Numbered from the stretch's first letter, positions 8,025 to 16,171 are shown. The stretch is DNA of 64,000 nt from Cohnella fermenti (GCF_004801405.1 NZ_SSOB01000034.1:26431-90430); one strand, 5' to 3'. Notes: a model not told the origin generated them from the sequence alone. A program made the numbers and translations.

Positions 8025-9011
8025 GTGTTATTCGTCGATAACGGCAATGGGCACGACCCCTCTCTTAATCTGGCGCTGGAAGAATATATTTTGCGGAAGC
8101 TGCCTGCGGAGAATGATTACCTTCTGTTCTACATTAACGAACCGTCCATCATTATCGGCAAAAACCAGAATACGGCGGAGGAGGTCAACTCCGAGTATCT
8201 GCGGGAGCATGGCATTCATGTCGTCCGAAGGCTGAGCGGCGGCGGCGCCGTCTACCACGACCTGGGCAACCTGAACTTCAGCTTCATTACCCGGGATGAC
8301 GGCGAGTCGTTCCATAACTTTATGAAGTTCACCCAGCCGGTTGTCGGCGCGCTGCGCAAGCTGGGGGTCGACGCCGAGCTGAGCGGGCGCAACGACCTGC
8401 AGGTCGGAGAGCGCAAGATCTCCGGCAACGCCCAATTCTCCACCCGCGGCCGCATGTTCAGTCACGGCACTCTGCTGTTCGATTCCCGCATGGAGAATGT
8501 CGCCGCGGCGCTTAAGGTCAACCCGCTCAAGTTCGAATCGAAGGCGACGAAGTCGGTGCGCAGCCGGGTCGCCAACATCGCGGAGTTCCTGAAGGAGCCG
8601 ATGACGATCGAGCAGTTTAAGCAATTCGTGCTCGAATCGATCTTCGAGGGCAAGCCGATCGAGCGGTACGAGCTGACGGAAGCGGACTGGGACGGGGTGC
8701 GCAAGCTCGCCGACGAGCGGTACCGCAACTGGGACTGGAACTATGGAGAGTCCCCGGCCTTCAACGTGCAGAATGTGAGCAAACTCGCGGCGGGACTGTT
8801 CGACGTGAGGCTTGATGTGGCCAAAGGGGAGATTCGCGGCGCTTCCATCTATGGCGACTTCTTCGGCCGCGGCGAAGTGACGGACGTGACGGACAAGCTG
8901 GTCGGCGTCCGGTATGATCGCGAGGCGATCGAGCAAGCGATCTCCGGCATCGATCTGACGTTCTACTTCGGCCCCGTCGACCGGGAGGAATGGCTCTCGT
9001 TGCTGCTGTAG
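8025..9011 (+). CDS. lplJ: Lipoate-protein ligase
   Basis: Activates lipoate with ATP and attaches it to lipoyl domains of 2-oxoacid dehydrogenases or GcvH. 328 aa. It starts with GTG at 8025 behind AGGAGG. The family motif RRLSGGGAVYHDLGN is at residues 68-82, and Lys131 in the RKISGNAQ segment is the expected lipoyl-adenylate contact. The C-terminal small domain (about 250-328) is present, so the protein is full length (LplA/LplJ architecture). It is transcribed alone, divergently from the ArsR-clpP unit, with the aldo/keto reductase 49 bp downstream. Confidence 0.95.
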   Translation: MLFVDNGNGHDPSLNLALEEYILRKLPAENDYLLFYINEPSIIIGKNQNTAEEVNSEYLREHGIHVVRRLSGGGAVYHDLGNLNFSFITRDDGESFHNFMKFTQPVVGALRKLGVDAELSGRNDLQVGERKISGNAQFSTRGRMFSHGTLLFDSRMENVAAALKVNPLKFESKATKSVRSRVANIAEFLKEPMTIEQFKQFVLESIFEGKPIERYELTEADWDGVRKLADERYRNWDWNYGESPAFNVQNVSKLAAGLFDVRLDVAKGEIRGASIYGDFFGRGEVTDVTDKLVGVRYDREAIEQAISGIDLTFYFGPVDREEWLSLLL

Positions 9012-9060
9012 TACCGGAGGTTGTGCGGGCCTGCATACATCTACCAAGGAGGAGATACGA

Positions 9061-9888
9061 ATGAGCTTGACGATTGGAAGCACGACAACGCTGAATAACG
9101 GAGTTCACATGCCTTGGCTGGGTCTCGGCGTATGGAAGGTAACGGCGGAGGGCGACGCGCAGCGCGCCATCCATGCGGCTCTCGAAGCCGGCTACCGGAG
9201 CATCGACACGGCGAGGATCTACAATAATGAAGCGCAGGTCGGCGAAGCGATTCGCAGCTCCGGCGTCTCGCGCGACGAGATCTTCGTCACGACGAAGATC
9301 TGGAACGAGGACCAAGGCTACGAGCGCGCCCTGGCCGCCTTCGAGGAGAGCCGCAAACGCCTGAACGTCGGCGTCATCGACCTGCTGCTTATCCATTGGC
9401 CGGGCACCGACAAGTTCCAGGAGACGTGGAGGGCGTTCGAGAAGCTGTACAAGGAAGGCTATGTCCGCGCAATCGGCGTCAGCAACTTCAAGGTTCATCA
9501 CCTGAAGAAGCTGGCCGAAGGCAGCGACATCGTCCCCGCCGTCAACCAGGTGGAATGCCATCCGCTGCTGACGCAGAAGGAGCTGCTCGCGTACGCGAAG
9601 GAGCACGGCATCCAGCTCGAAGCATGGAGCCCGCTTATGCAAGGCCATCTCGACCAGCCCGTCCTGCAGGAGCTTGCGGCCAAGTACGGCAAGTCCGCCG
9701 CGCAGATCGTTCTGCGCTGGGACGTTCAGAGCGGCATCGTGACGATTCCGAAGTCGATCACGCCGTCCCGCATCGCCGAGAACGGCGCCATCTTCGACTT
9801 CTCGCTGTCGGACGAAGACATGGCGAAGATCGACGGCTTGAACCGGGATCACCGCTTCGGCTCCGACCCGGACAAATTCCTGTTCTGA
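9061..9888 (+). CDS. Aldo/keto reductase, 2,5-diketogluconate reductase type
   Basis: NADPH-dependent carbonyl reductase with a TIM-barrel fold, cytosolic. 275 aa, normal for the AKR5/YvgN-YtbE group. The tetrad is complete: Asp49, Tyr54 (SIDTARIYNNE), Lys79 (VTTKIWN) and His112 (LLIHWPG). The C-terminal IPKSITPSRIAEN segment is the usual cofactor phosphate-binding loop. ATG 9061 follows AAGGAGGAG. Probable substrates are methylglyoxal or other small aldehydes; the neighbours do not indicate one. A strong hairpin follows. Confidence 0.94.
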   Translation: MSLTIGSTTTLNNGVHMPWLGLGVWKVTAEGDAQRAIHAALEAGYRSIDTARIYNNEAQVGEAIRSSGVSRDEIFVTTKIWNEDQGYERALAAFEESRKRLNVGVIDLLLIHWPGTDKFQETWRAFEKLYKEGYVRAIGVSNFKVHHLKKLAEGSDIVPAVNQVECHPLLTQKELLAYAKEHGIQLEAWSPLMQGHLDQPVLQELAAKYGKSAAQIVLRWDVQSGIVTIPKSITPSRIAENGAIFDFSLSDEDMAKIDGLNRDHRFGSDPDKFLF

Positions 9889-9899
9889 CGCTTGGAGCG

Positions 9900-9933
9900 A
9901 ATTACCCCCTCGGCCGCTGCCGAGGGGGTAATT
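9900..9933. terminator. Strong hairpin between convergent genes (bidirectional terminator)
   Basis: A perfect 14-bp stem (AATTACCCCCTCGG paired with CCGAGGGGGTAATT) with a 6-nt loop lies between the aldo/keto reductase stop (+) and the end of the YtrA-type operon (-). AT ends on both sides suit termination in both directions. Confidence 0.75.
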
Positions 9934-9966
9934 GCGGTTGTTGGTTGGTGGCCTCCTCCGCTCCGG

Positions 9967-11118
9967 TCAGCCCTGCGCCGACTTCATAAAGCCGCGGAAC
10001 CGAAGCAGCGCGACCAGCACCCCGGCGAGCGCGAATGCCGCCAGCACCGCCAGCGAAGGCAGGATGCCGGAGAGGTGGTCTCCTCTCGTCATGATGTCCT
10101 GGAATGCAAGCTGCCCCCAATATTGCGGAAGAAAATGACTGATCGTCTGCATCGACTTCGGCATGTACTCGAGCGGGAACCACAGCCCGCCAAGCGCCGC
10201 TCCGCCCATCGTGATCAGTTGCACGAACGCCATTCCCTGGTTCTCGCTGCGAACGACCATCGACAGCGCCAGCCCGAGTCCCGTTCCGCACAGCGCCAGC
10301 ATGAGGACGAGAACCGCGATCGCAGCCAAGTCGCCGAGCGCCACGTCATAGGCGAAGTGGCCGAAGCCAAGCAGCACCGCGCATTGCACGAGCGCAACGC
10401 CAAGGTAGGCGAGCCACATGCCGAGCAGATAGTGCAGCGGCTTCATCCGGGTCGTCCGGAGCCGCGCCGTCATGCCGTTCGTCTTGTCGCCGATGAAGCG
10501 GCGAATCATCGAGATCATGACGAAGAAGACGAACATGACCGTGTAGCCGGGCACAACCTGTGTCACCGCATTGCCTTCCGTCGCATTCTGAGGCTTCTCC
10601 TCGATCTGAAGCGGCGATTGCAGCGCCTGCTCCCTGGCCTCGTCACCGACGCCGGCCTGCTTCAGAGCGGCATCCAGCCGCTGCTCGCGATAGTCGGTCG
10701 CAACGTTCTGCAGTGCGGAGCGGATTCCCGCCGCCGAATCCGAAGCCCCGTCGCTGTACAGCTCCACCGCCGCGAGACTGTCCCCTCCCGCCGTCATTTT
10801 CTCCGCGAACCCTTGAGGAACGACGAGCAGGAAGCCGAGCTTGCCTTCGCGAATCCGATCCACCTGATCGTCCAGCTCCCCGGCTTGCTTCGCTTCAAGC
10901 TTGAAGCCGCCTTGCTCCCCGAGGGCGGTCATTAGCGATTCCGAAGCGGCCGTCCGATCGTTGTCGATATACGTCAGCGTCTGCGTCCCGCCTCCCAGAT
11001 TGCCGAGCACGGTTCCGAACAGGACGATAAACAAGGCGGGCATCACCAGCAGCCAGATGAACACGCCCTTCTCCTTGATCAGCAGCTTCCATTCCTTAAG
11101 CGCAATACTTAGAATCAT
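9967..11118 (-). CDS. ABC-2 type transporter permease
   Basis: 383 aa. One N-terminal transmembrane helix (about 20-40) precedes a large extracytoplasmic domain (about 45-175, predicted alpha/beta). Five further helices follow in the C-terminal half (about 185-375), the ABC-2 exporter topology of YhgE/DrrB/NatB-like permeases. It lies 39 bp after the 308-aa ATPase gene on the same strand, its natural partner. As the last gene of the GntR-controlled unit it may take part in a cell-envelope stress response, as ytr systems do; that role is inferred from the regulator. Confidence 0.9.
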   Translation of the reverse strand: MILSIALKEWKLLIKEKGVFIWLLVMPALFIVLFGTVLGNLGGGTQTLTYIDNDRTAASESLMTALGEQGGFKLEAKQAGELDDQVDRIREGKLGFLLVVPQGFAEKMTAGGDSLAAVELYSDGASDSAAGIRSALQNVATDYREQRLDAALKQAGVGDEAREQALQSPLQIEEKPQNATEGNAVTQVVPGYTVMFVFFVMISMIRRFIGDKTNGMTARLRTTRMKPLHYLLGMWLAYLGVALVQCAVLLGFGHFAYDVALGDLAAIAVLVLMLALCGTGLGLALSMVVRSENQGMAFVQLITMGGAALGGLWFPLEYMPKSMQTISHFLPQYWGQLAFQDIMTRGDHLSGILPSLAVLAAFALAGVLVALLRFRGFMKSAQG

Positions 11119-11157
11119 GTCGATCTCCCCTCCCCATCCTTCTAGCCTTCCGTCCTT

Positions 11158-12084
11158 CTAGCCATCGTCCCGCAGCGTCGTGCCGGTCAGCTTGAGGAAG
11201 ACGTCCTCCAGCGACGGACGAACGATCTCGAGCCGCTTCGCCTCAAGCCGGCTTCGCTTGCACGCTTCCGCCCAGGCCGCCAGCGATTCGAGCGGAGTGT
11301 CGGTCCTCAGCAGCCAGCCGCGCTCCTTCGGCTCGACTTCGCCGTACCCGGGCAGCTTAGGAGCCTCTCGGCCTCCCTCAAGCTCAAGGTATACCGCCTT
11401 CGTCCCGAAGCGATCCAGCACCTCGCCGAGCGAGCCGTCCGCGATCACTTCTCCGCGATCGACGATCGCCAGCCGGTCGCACAGGTTCTCGACTTCCTCC
11501 ATGTAGTGCGTGCTGTACAGCACGGTCACGCCTTCCTGGCGCAAGGAGCGAATCATCTCGAAGATATGATTGCGGGATTGCGGGTCGATGCCGACCGTCG
11601 GTTCGTCCATAATGAGCAGCTTCGGCCGATGCAGCAGCGCCGCCGCAATATTGATCCGCCGCTTCATCCCTCCCGAGAAGCGGTCCACCGCTTCCTTGGC
11701 CCGATCGGCAAGACCGACTCTCTCCAGCACATCGGCGATTCTGCGCTTCAGCTCGGCGCCGCTCACCCCGTACATCTCTCCGAAAAAAACAAGGTTGTCG
11801 TATGCGCTCAGCTTCTCGTACAGCGTGATGGACTGCGGCACGTACCCGACAATCCGCTTGATGTCGTCCGCCGCCGTCCGCTGCTCCTTGCCGAAGAGGC
11901 GCACGGTCCCCCGATCGGACTCGAGCAGACCGGACAGAATCTTCATCGTCGTCGACTTGCCCGCGCCGTTCGGGCCGAGCAGACCGAAGCAGCTCCCCGC
12001 TCCCACTTCGAACCCGATGCCGGACAGTGCCGTCTTGTTGCCGTAACTCTTGGCCAATCCCTTCACTTCGATCGCAAGACTCAT
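11158..12084 (-). CDS. ABC transporter ATP-binding protein (DrrA/NatA type)
   Basis: 308 aa from ATG 12084 (GGAAGGGAG site); the frame upstream of this ATG overlaps the preceding permease gene and is not coding. Walker A GPNGAGKST (37-45), signature FSGGM (136-140), Walker B LLIMDEPTVGID with Glu160, then the switch-histidine segment YSTHYMEE. The 80-residue C-terminal extension after the ATPase core is typical of the drug-resistance/Na+ ABC class. It energises the permease at 9967-11118. Confidence 0.93.
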   Translation of the reverse strand: MSLAIEVKGLAKSYGNKTALSGIGFEVGAGSCFGLLGPNGAGKSTTMKILSGLLESDRGTVRLFGKEQRTAADDIKRIVGYVPQSITLYEKLSAYDNLVFFGEMYGVSGAELKRRIADVLERVGLADRAKEAVDRFSGGMKRRINIAAALLHRPKLLIMDEPTVGIDPQSRNHIFEMIRSLRQEGVTVLYSTHYMEEVENLCDRLAIVDRGEVIADGSLGEVLDRFGTKAVYLELEGGREAPKLPGYGEVEPKERGWLLRTDTPLESLAAWAEACKRSRLEAKRLEIVRPSLEDVFLKLTGTTLRDDG

Positions 12085-12122
12085 TCGAGTGCTCCCTTCC
12101 GTTCCTGCAGAACCGTATATTT

Positions 12123-12866
12123 TTACAGAATCAAATGTTTCTTGCAGATGTTCACAGCTCCCGAGAACAGCGCCGCCCCAACCAGCCAGAAGGCCGGAAT
12201 CGCCAGCCACGCCCATGCGGGCGCGGTGCCGTCGAAGAGCCCCCATGATCGCCCCTCCGCAATCTCCGCTGACGCCCCCAAGAAATTGAAGACGTTGCCG
12301 GACAGCCCGAACAGAATCCAGAACAGCGGCATAAGCGGCTTCAGGCTCGACTTGTGAAGCAGGCCAAGAAGCAGTCCCAATGCGAGCAGCATCGGCGAAT
12401 AAACGATCAGAAGCAGCAGGTATTCTCCTTCTTGCTCGAGCAGCCGCCCGAATGCCGCGAAGCCGACTCCGTTGACCGCCGCATAATAAAGCTCCAGGAC
12501 CGCTACCGCGGCGAAGAACAGCACGGAGATCGCCATCGACTGCGCGAACGAAGCGACCAGCTTCGCGGACAGCAGCCGCAGTCGCGAGTACGGCAGCGAC
12601 AGCCACCAGCCGACGGTTCCGTCTGACCATTCCCGCTTGATCATCCGGTAGGCGAGCATGCAGAAGAAGTAGGGGAATGCGAAGCAAGCGAACAGCAAGT
12701 AGTCCGGCTTGAGGGCGTCTTCCCCGCCCCATATGGCAAGAGCGGCAAGGATGACGACCGCAATCACGGCCGCATAGATCCAGAACCAGCCCCCGCGCGC
12801 CAACCGCCGAGTCTCGAGCTTAAGCTCATGGCGCACCAGATAAGCGAATTGATCTCTCTCCATCAT
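12123..12866 (-). CDS. ABC-2 type permease (YtrC/D-like)
   Basis: 247 aa, almost entirely membrane: six hydrophobic segments at about 28-48, 58-76, 105-130, 145-165, 172-192 and 215-240. It contains the conserved cytosolic EWSDGTVGWWLSLPYSR loop found in ABC-2 permeases of lantibiotic-immunity and ytr-type systems. It lies between two ATPase genes and 12 bp after the 231-aa ATPase, its probable partner. Two MacB-like or substrate-binding components are absent. Confidence 0.88.
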   Translation of the reverse strand: MMERDQFAYLVRHELKLETRRLARGGWFWIYAAVIAVVILAALAIWGGEDALKPDYLLFACFAFPYFFCMLAYRMIKREWSDGTVGWWLSLPYSRLRLLSAKLVASFAQSMAISVLFFAAVAVLELYYAAVNGVGFAAFGRLLEQEGEYLLLLIVYSPMLLALGLLLGLLHKSSLKPLMPLFWILFGLSGNVFNFLGASAEIAEGRSWGLFDGTAPAWAWLAIPAFWLVGAALFSGAVNICKKHLIL

Positions 12867-12878
12867 TCAAGCTCCCCC

Positions 12879-13574
12879 TTAACCGTACAAGCTGCGGTAG
12901 ATGTCCTGCATCGACCCGCTGCGCGAGCGCAGCTCCTCGACGCCGCCGCTCAGCGCCGCTCTGCCGTCCTTGACGAACACCGCATGATCGAACAGGCTCT
13001 CCGTCTCCGCGATCTCATGCGTGCAGATCAGAACCGTCTGCCTTCTCGTCGCGAACGCATCGATCAGCGCCAGCACAATCTTCTCCCGCGAGATCATGTC
13101 GATGCCGGAGAACGGTTCGTCCAGCACGAGCAGCGGCACCTCGCGAGCGAGACAGAGCGTCAGCATCAGCCTCGCCTCCTGCCCCTTGGACATCCCTTCC
13201 GTCTCCAGATCCGCCTCCAGCCCGAGCGAACCGGCCAGCTCCCATGCCGTATCTCGCCGGAACTCAGGGAGCAGCTTCGTCCCCCACTCGATCGCGGACT
13301 CCACCGTCTGGCCCTGATACCACCTCGCCCGGTCGGGCAAGTAGGAGACGAGCCGATTCTGCCGCCAGGACGGCCGCTCTCCGAGCACCGTCAGGCTGCC
13401 GGAATCCGGAGCGACCAGACCCGTCAGCATTCGCATGAACGTCGACTTCCCGGCGCCGTTCGGGCCGAGAATCGCCGTGATCGCGTACTCCGGCACTTCG
13501 ATGTCGAAGTTGTCCAGCGCCTTCCGCTTGCCGTAGCGCTTCGTCAAGCCTTCTCCCTTGATCGCCGCCTTCAC
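12879..13574 (-). CDS. ABC transporter ATP-binding protein (YtrB-like)
   Basis: 231 aa. Walker A GPNGAGKST (37-45), signature MSKGQEAR (128-135, the SKGQ variant common in YtrB/BcrA relatives), Walker B LLVLDEPFSGID with Glu153, switch segment CTHEIAE. Its ATG overlaps the GntR regulator stop by 4 bp (13571-13574), as in the ytrA-ytrB arrangement. The SKGQ signature and coupling to a short GntR repressor are the main reasons for the YtrB assignment. Confidence 0.92.
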   Translation of the reverse strand: MKAAIKGEGLTKRYGKRKALDNFDIEVPEYAITAILGPNGAGKSTFMRMLTGLVAPDSGSLTVLGERPSWRQNRLVSYLPDRARWYQGQTVESAIEWGTKLLPEFRRDTAWELAGSLGLEADLETEGMSKGQEARLMLTLCLAREVPLLVLDEPFSGIDMISREKIVLALIDAFATRRQTVLICTHEIAETESLFDHAVFVKDGRAALSGGVEELRSRSGSMQDIYRSLYG

Positions 13575-13963
13575 TTAGCCCCATCTCCCTTCGCCTTCAG
13601 GATGCTCGCGATGTCCGCAGCCGTGAAGCCAAGGCTGTTCATCCGCCCGAGGAATTCAGTGACCGCCTCCTCCGCCAGCCGATGCCGAATATGGCTTACC
13701 TTCCCGGCGTCGGTCGTAATGAAGGTACCTTGTCCTCTTCTCGTCTCGGTCAACTGGTCTCGCTCCAATTCCTGATACGCCCTCATCACCGTATTCGGAT
13801 TGATCTTCAGCGCTTGCGCCATCTCCCGTACGGACGGTATCTTCTCACCCAAGGCAATCTCACCCTTCGCAATGGAACTTCTCACTTGCTCCAGAACTTG
13901 CTCGTACAGCGGCTGGCTCAGATCGAGAGCGAACCGCATCCCGCCGACTCGTATCTCATTCAA
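13571..13963 (-). CDS. ytrA: GntR-family repressor, YtrA subfamily
   Basis: 130 aa from a TTG at 13963, preceded by GGAGGAGG at 7-nt spacing. The next in-frame ATG (13939) lacks such a site, and frames extending further upstream run through the operator and promoter. The winged helix occupies about 15-85, with recognition segment EMAQALKINPNTVMRAYQEL. The C-terminal region is only about 45 residues, the short dimerisation tail that defines the YtrA subfamily. A perfect YtrA-type operator overlaps its promoter. In Bacillus subtilis YtrA responds to cell-wall antibiotics; the same trigger here is inferred. Confidence 0.93.
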   Translation of the reverse strand: MNEIRVGGMRFALDLSQPLYEQVLEQVRSSIAKGEIALGEKIPSVREMAQALKINPNTVMRAYQELERDQLTETRRGQGTFITTDAGKVSHIRHRLAEEAVTEFLGRMNSLGFTAADIASILKAKGDGAK

Positions 13964-13999
13964 GCGGGCACCTCCTCCGCGCTCGTATATCGCTTGACT

Positions 14000-14028
14000 T
14001 AAGTGTATTATATCACTTAATACACTTA
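14000..14028. promoter_or_regulatory. YtrA operator
   Basis: A perfect 11-bp inverted repeat (TAAGTGTATTA / TAATACACTTA, 7-bp spacer). It contains AGTGTA-N13-TACACT exactly, the operator described for B. subtilis YtrA. It covers the -10 region and spacer of the ytrA promoter, consistent with repression. Confidence 0.9.
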
Positions 14029-14034
14029 GTGCAA
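14007..14034 (-). promoter_or_regulatory. sigma-A promoter of the ytrA-type operon
   Basis: On the minus strand, TTGCAC (14034-14029), 16-bp spacer, TATAAT (14012-14007). The spacer and -10 are inside the YtrA operator. Confidence 0.75.
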
Positions 14035-14200
14035 TAGGCAATTTAGTGCAGCGGACAAAAGCCACAAAAACAAAAAAACGTTCGTTCGGCTGCCGCACCG
14101 CCGTTGTTCGCCCCTTGCTCACATTCATTTTTCCGCAGCTATTGTTTGGAGTCCTCGCTCGCACCCCATTGGATAACCTTCGTTCGCAACCATTACGCCT

Positions 14201-14330
14201 CTTCTCCCGCTCGCTCAGGGCTCGCCTTATCGGGTGTTGGAGTCCGCCTTCCCTCCAGTGTGCCGCTCTCTGTTCCAAATTCGGGGGAAGCGCAGCGATT
14301 TGCCCGGTCATCCTGAGCGAGCGGGAGAAG
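14201..14330. repeat. 130-bp element bounded by a perfect 19-bp inverted repeat
   Basis: CTTCTCCCGCTCGCTCAGG at 14201-14219 is exactly reverse-complementary to 14312-14330, enclosing 92 bp of unrecognised sequence with no plausible gene. It could be a long-stem RNA, a MITE-like remnant or a recombination product. No target-site duplication could be confirmed by eye. Confidence 0.6.
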
Positions 14331-14450
14331 CGTGCTAATCGATAATCAGGAGGTGCGGCACATAAGGAGAACCCATGCAGGAAGCTCGCCCTGACGGAAT
14401 GCGGTGGCGAACATTCGGAATCCGGTCGTCCAACCTCCCCCCGTCTGCAA

Positions 14451-14565
14451 CCTCCTCCTCCTTCCCCTCCTCCTTCTCCACCACCACCGCTCCACCACCA
14501 CCACCGCCGCTCCACCACCGCCGCCCCCACCACCACCACCACCACCACCACCACCGCCGCCCCCT
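14451..14565. repeat. Low-complexity CCA/CCG/CTC tract
   Basis: Strongly strand-asymmetric pyrimidine-rich sequence with uninterrupted CCA/CCG triplets; the minus strand reads GGTGGTGG. It is non-coding simple sequence within the 14.0-15.0 kb repeat island. The rest of the 970-bp gap between ytrA and the pseudouridine synthase terminator holds the other repeats listed and no credible gene. Confidence 0.85.
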
Positions 14566-14608
14566 GTCTGCCATTCGCCCCCCCTGCTCCGATGACTTTT
14601 GCGATTTT

Positions 14609-14778
14609 ATGTGAATTTTCACATTCGTCGGCTTGAATTGGAGTAAATCGAGGCGTTTTATGTGATTTTTCGCATGCATACAGCAACTTGAGCCGGAAAT
14701 GTCTCCATGTATGCTATTTTTCACATATAATCGCTCAACCCACCCGTTATCGTGGTTCGCGAATGTGATTTTTCACAT
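14609..14778. repeat. Palindrome array 1: four 16-bp palindromes at 51-52 bp period
   Basis: Copies start at 14609, 14660, 14711 and 14763: ATGTGAATTTTCACAT, ATGTGATTTTTCGCAT, ATGCTATTTTTCACAT and ATGTGATTTTTCACAT. The consensus is ATG-YKR-TTTTT-CRCAT, an inverted repeat around an A/T centre. Spacers are 35, 35 and 36 bp and are not alike. No fifth copy sits one period outside either end. Array 2 (34928-35097) has the same geometry. Confidence 0.85.
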
Positions 14779-14910
14779 AGATTCCGGGCATCCCGCGCAG
14801 CAGCGATCGCCAGTAGCTGCAGATGGCCATGATGATTATGGCGGCTAAGAGTAATGGAGGCGATGGGGATGCAGGAGTTGATGGGGTTGATGGTGCTGAT
14901 GGGGTTGATG

Positions 14911-14953
14911 GGGTTGTTGAGGGTTGTTGAGGGTTGTTGAGGGTTGTTGAGGG
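14911..14953 (+). repeat. Tandem GGGTTGTTGA repeat, canonical G-quadruplex motif
   Basis: Four perfect 10-bp units plus a fifth GGG give five G3 tracts separated by 7-nt loops. This fits the G3-N1-7 quadruplex pattern on the plus strand. Related GGGGTTGAT copies precede it (14882-14910). Confidence 0.85.
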
Positions 14954-15012
14954 TTCCTAGGGTTGTTGAGGTTGCTGCGGTTTACTGGCGGCTTCGGTCC
15001 AACCGAGACGAC

Positions 15013-15046
15013 AAAAAAAACCAGCCGGCAATCCGTCTCGGCTGGT
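15013..15046 (-). terminator. Rho-independent terminator after the pseudouridine synthase gene
   Basis: On the minus strand, ACCAGCCG ... CGGCTGGT (8-bp stem) is followed by eight T residues, 44 bp past the stop codon. Confidence 0.9.
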
Positions 15047-15089
15047 CTCCCACGTTGTCTTGCCTATTCGCTGCGATTCCGCTGCCGCC

Positions 15090-16058
15090 TTACTCCTGCC
15101 CGAGCTGCTGCACCGACAGCCCCGCCCGCTCCATCGTCTTGCGCATGAGCTCCGGCACCGGCGCGCGGAATTCGCGGCCGTCCGGCAGCTTCACCCTCCA
15201 CGCGTGGAGCAGTTGGTGGTTCACTCCCGCGAACGGCTTGCCGCCGTACTTCACGTCGCCGAGCAGCGAATGGCCGATGCTCTGCAGATGGGTGCGGATC
15301 TGGTGCGTGCGCCCGCTCACAAGCTCAATCTCAAGCAGCGTGAAGCCCTTGCCGTGCTGCAGCGCGCGGTAATGGGTCGTTGCCGACTTCTCCTTCTCCG
15401 GGTTGACCCCGAGCGCCCGGCCGTGCTTCGAGCCCGCAACGACCGTCCGGTTGCTCTTCTCGTCGCGAACAAGGCTGCCGGTCAGCGTTCCGTCTCCCTC
15501 CAACTTGCCCTCGGCGATGGTGATGTAATACTTCTCCAGCTCGTGCTTCTGAATCCACTGGTTCAATTGGTGAAGCATGCCCGCCGTCTTGCCGACCAGC
15601 ACGAGGCCGCTCGTGTTGCGGTCGAGCCGGTTCGCCGTCGCCGGCATGAACAAGGCGCTGTCCAGCTCGCCCTTGCGGTAGAGATACGCGTGAACGCGAT
15701 TGATGAGCGTATCCTTCTGATCCGAGCTGTCCGGATGCGTAAGCATCCCGGCCGGCTTCAACACGACAAGAAGCTGCTCATCCTCATGAATCACGTCGAT
15801 GTTCGCGTTCACTCCGATGTACTTTGTTTTTTTCTGCCCCTTGGACGCCTCTTCGAACTGCGATTCCTCCACATATAAGACCAGCTCGTCCCCGGCGGCG
15901 AGCTCGTAATTCTGGTTCTTGCGCTTGCCGTTCACCTTGATCTTGCCTTGGTCGATCATCTTGTAAATCTGGCCCAGAGGAATGTTCGGCATCAAGCTGC
16001 GCATATAACGATGCAGACGCTTGCCGCTCTCCGAAGCGGTGATTTTGCGGGTAATCAT
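15090..16058 (-). CDS. RluA-family pseudouridine synthase (RluC/RluD type)
   Basis: Isomerises uridine to pseudouridine in 23S rRNA. 322 aa from ATG 16058; the frame is open 27 codons further but that part (MDNNLNIPAV...) is not family-like and overlaps the MarR promoter region. An S4-like RNA-binding domain covers about 10-65 (RLHRYMRSLMPNIPLGQIYKMI). The catalytic domain has the motif ATANRLDRNTSG with Asp146, and the conserved SGRTHQIRTH segment further on. Transcribed alone, with a strong terminator. The exact target uridine cannot be deduced. Confidence 0.92.
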   Translation of the reverse strand: MITRKITASESGKRLHRYMRSLMPNIPLGQIYKMIDQGKIKVNGKRKNQNYELAAGDELVLYVEESQFEEASKGQKKTKYIGVNANIDVIHEDEQLLVVLKPAGMLTHPDSSDQKDTLINRVHAYLYRKGELDSALFMPATANRLDRNTSGLVLVGKTAGMLHQLNQWIQKHELEKYYITIAEGKLEGDGTLTGSLVRDEKSNRTVVAGSKHGRALGVNPEKEKSATTHYRALQHGKGFTLLEIELVSGRTHQIRTHLQSIGHSLLGDVKYGGKPFAGVNHQLLHAWRVKLPDGREFRAPVPELMRKTMERAGLSVQQLGQE

Positions 16059-16157
16059 GACTGCAGCCACTCTCCATCCTATCGCTGACACTGTCATCAG
16101 ATTATCAACAACGGCGGGAATGTTCAAGTTATTGTCCATTTGCTGTCGATAATTTAC

Positions 16158-16169
16158 TTGCTATAGCAA
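16158..16169. promoter_or_regulatory. MarR operator 1
   Basis: TTGCTATAGCAA, a perfect 12-bp palindrome directly upstream of the -35 box of the marR-MFS promoter. Confidence 0.65.
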
Positions 16170-16171
16170 TA

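Noticed and set aside
13964..14686. N-terminal extension of the GntR regulator to 371 residues
   Set aside because: The upstream part runs through the operator, the promoter and simple repeats. The TTG at 13963 has a strong ribosome site and gives the normal YtrA length.
14609..14778. CRISPR array
   Set aside because: Repeat-spacer geometry is similar (16 + 35 bp), but the repeats are shorter and more variable than any CRISPR repeat known to me. Arrays have only four copies, one copy is inverted in array 2, and no cas gene or leader is present in 64 kb.
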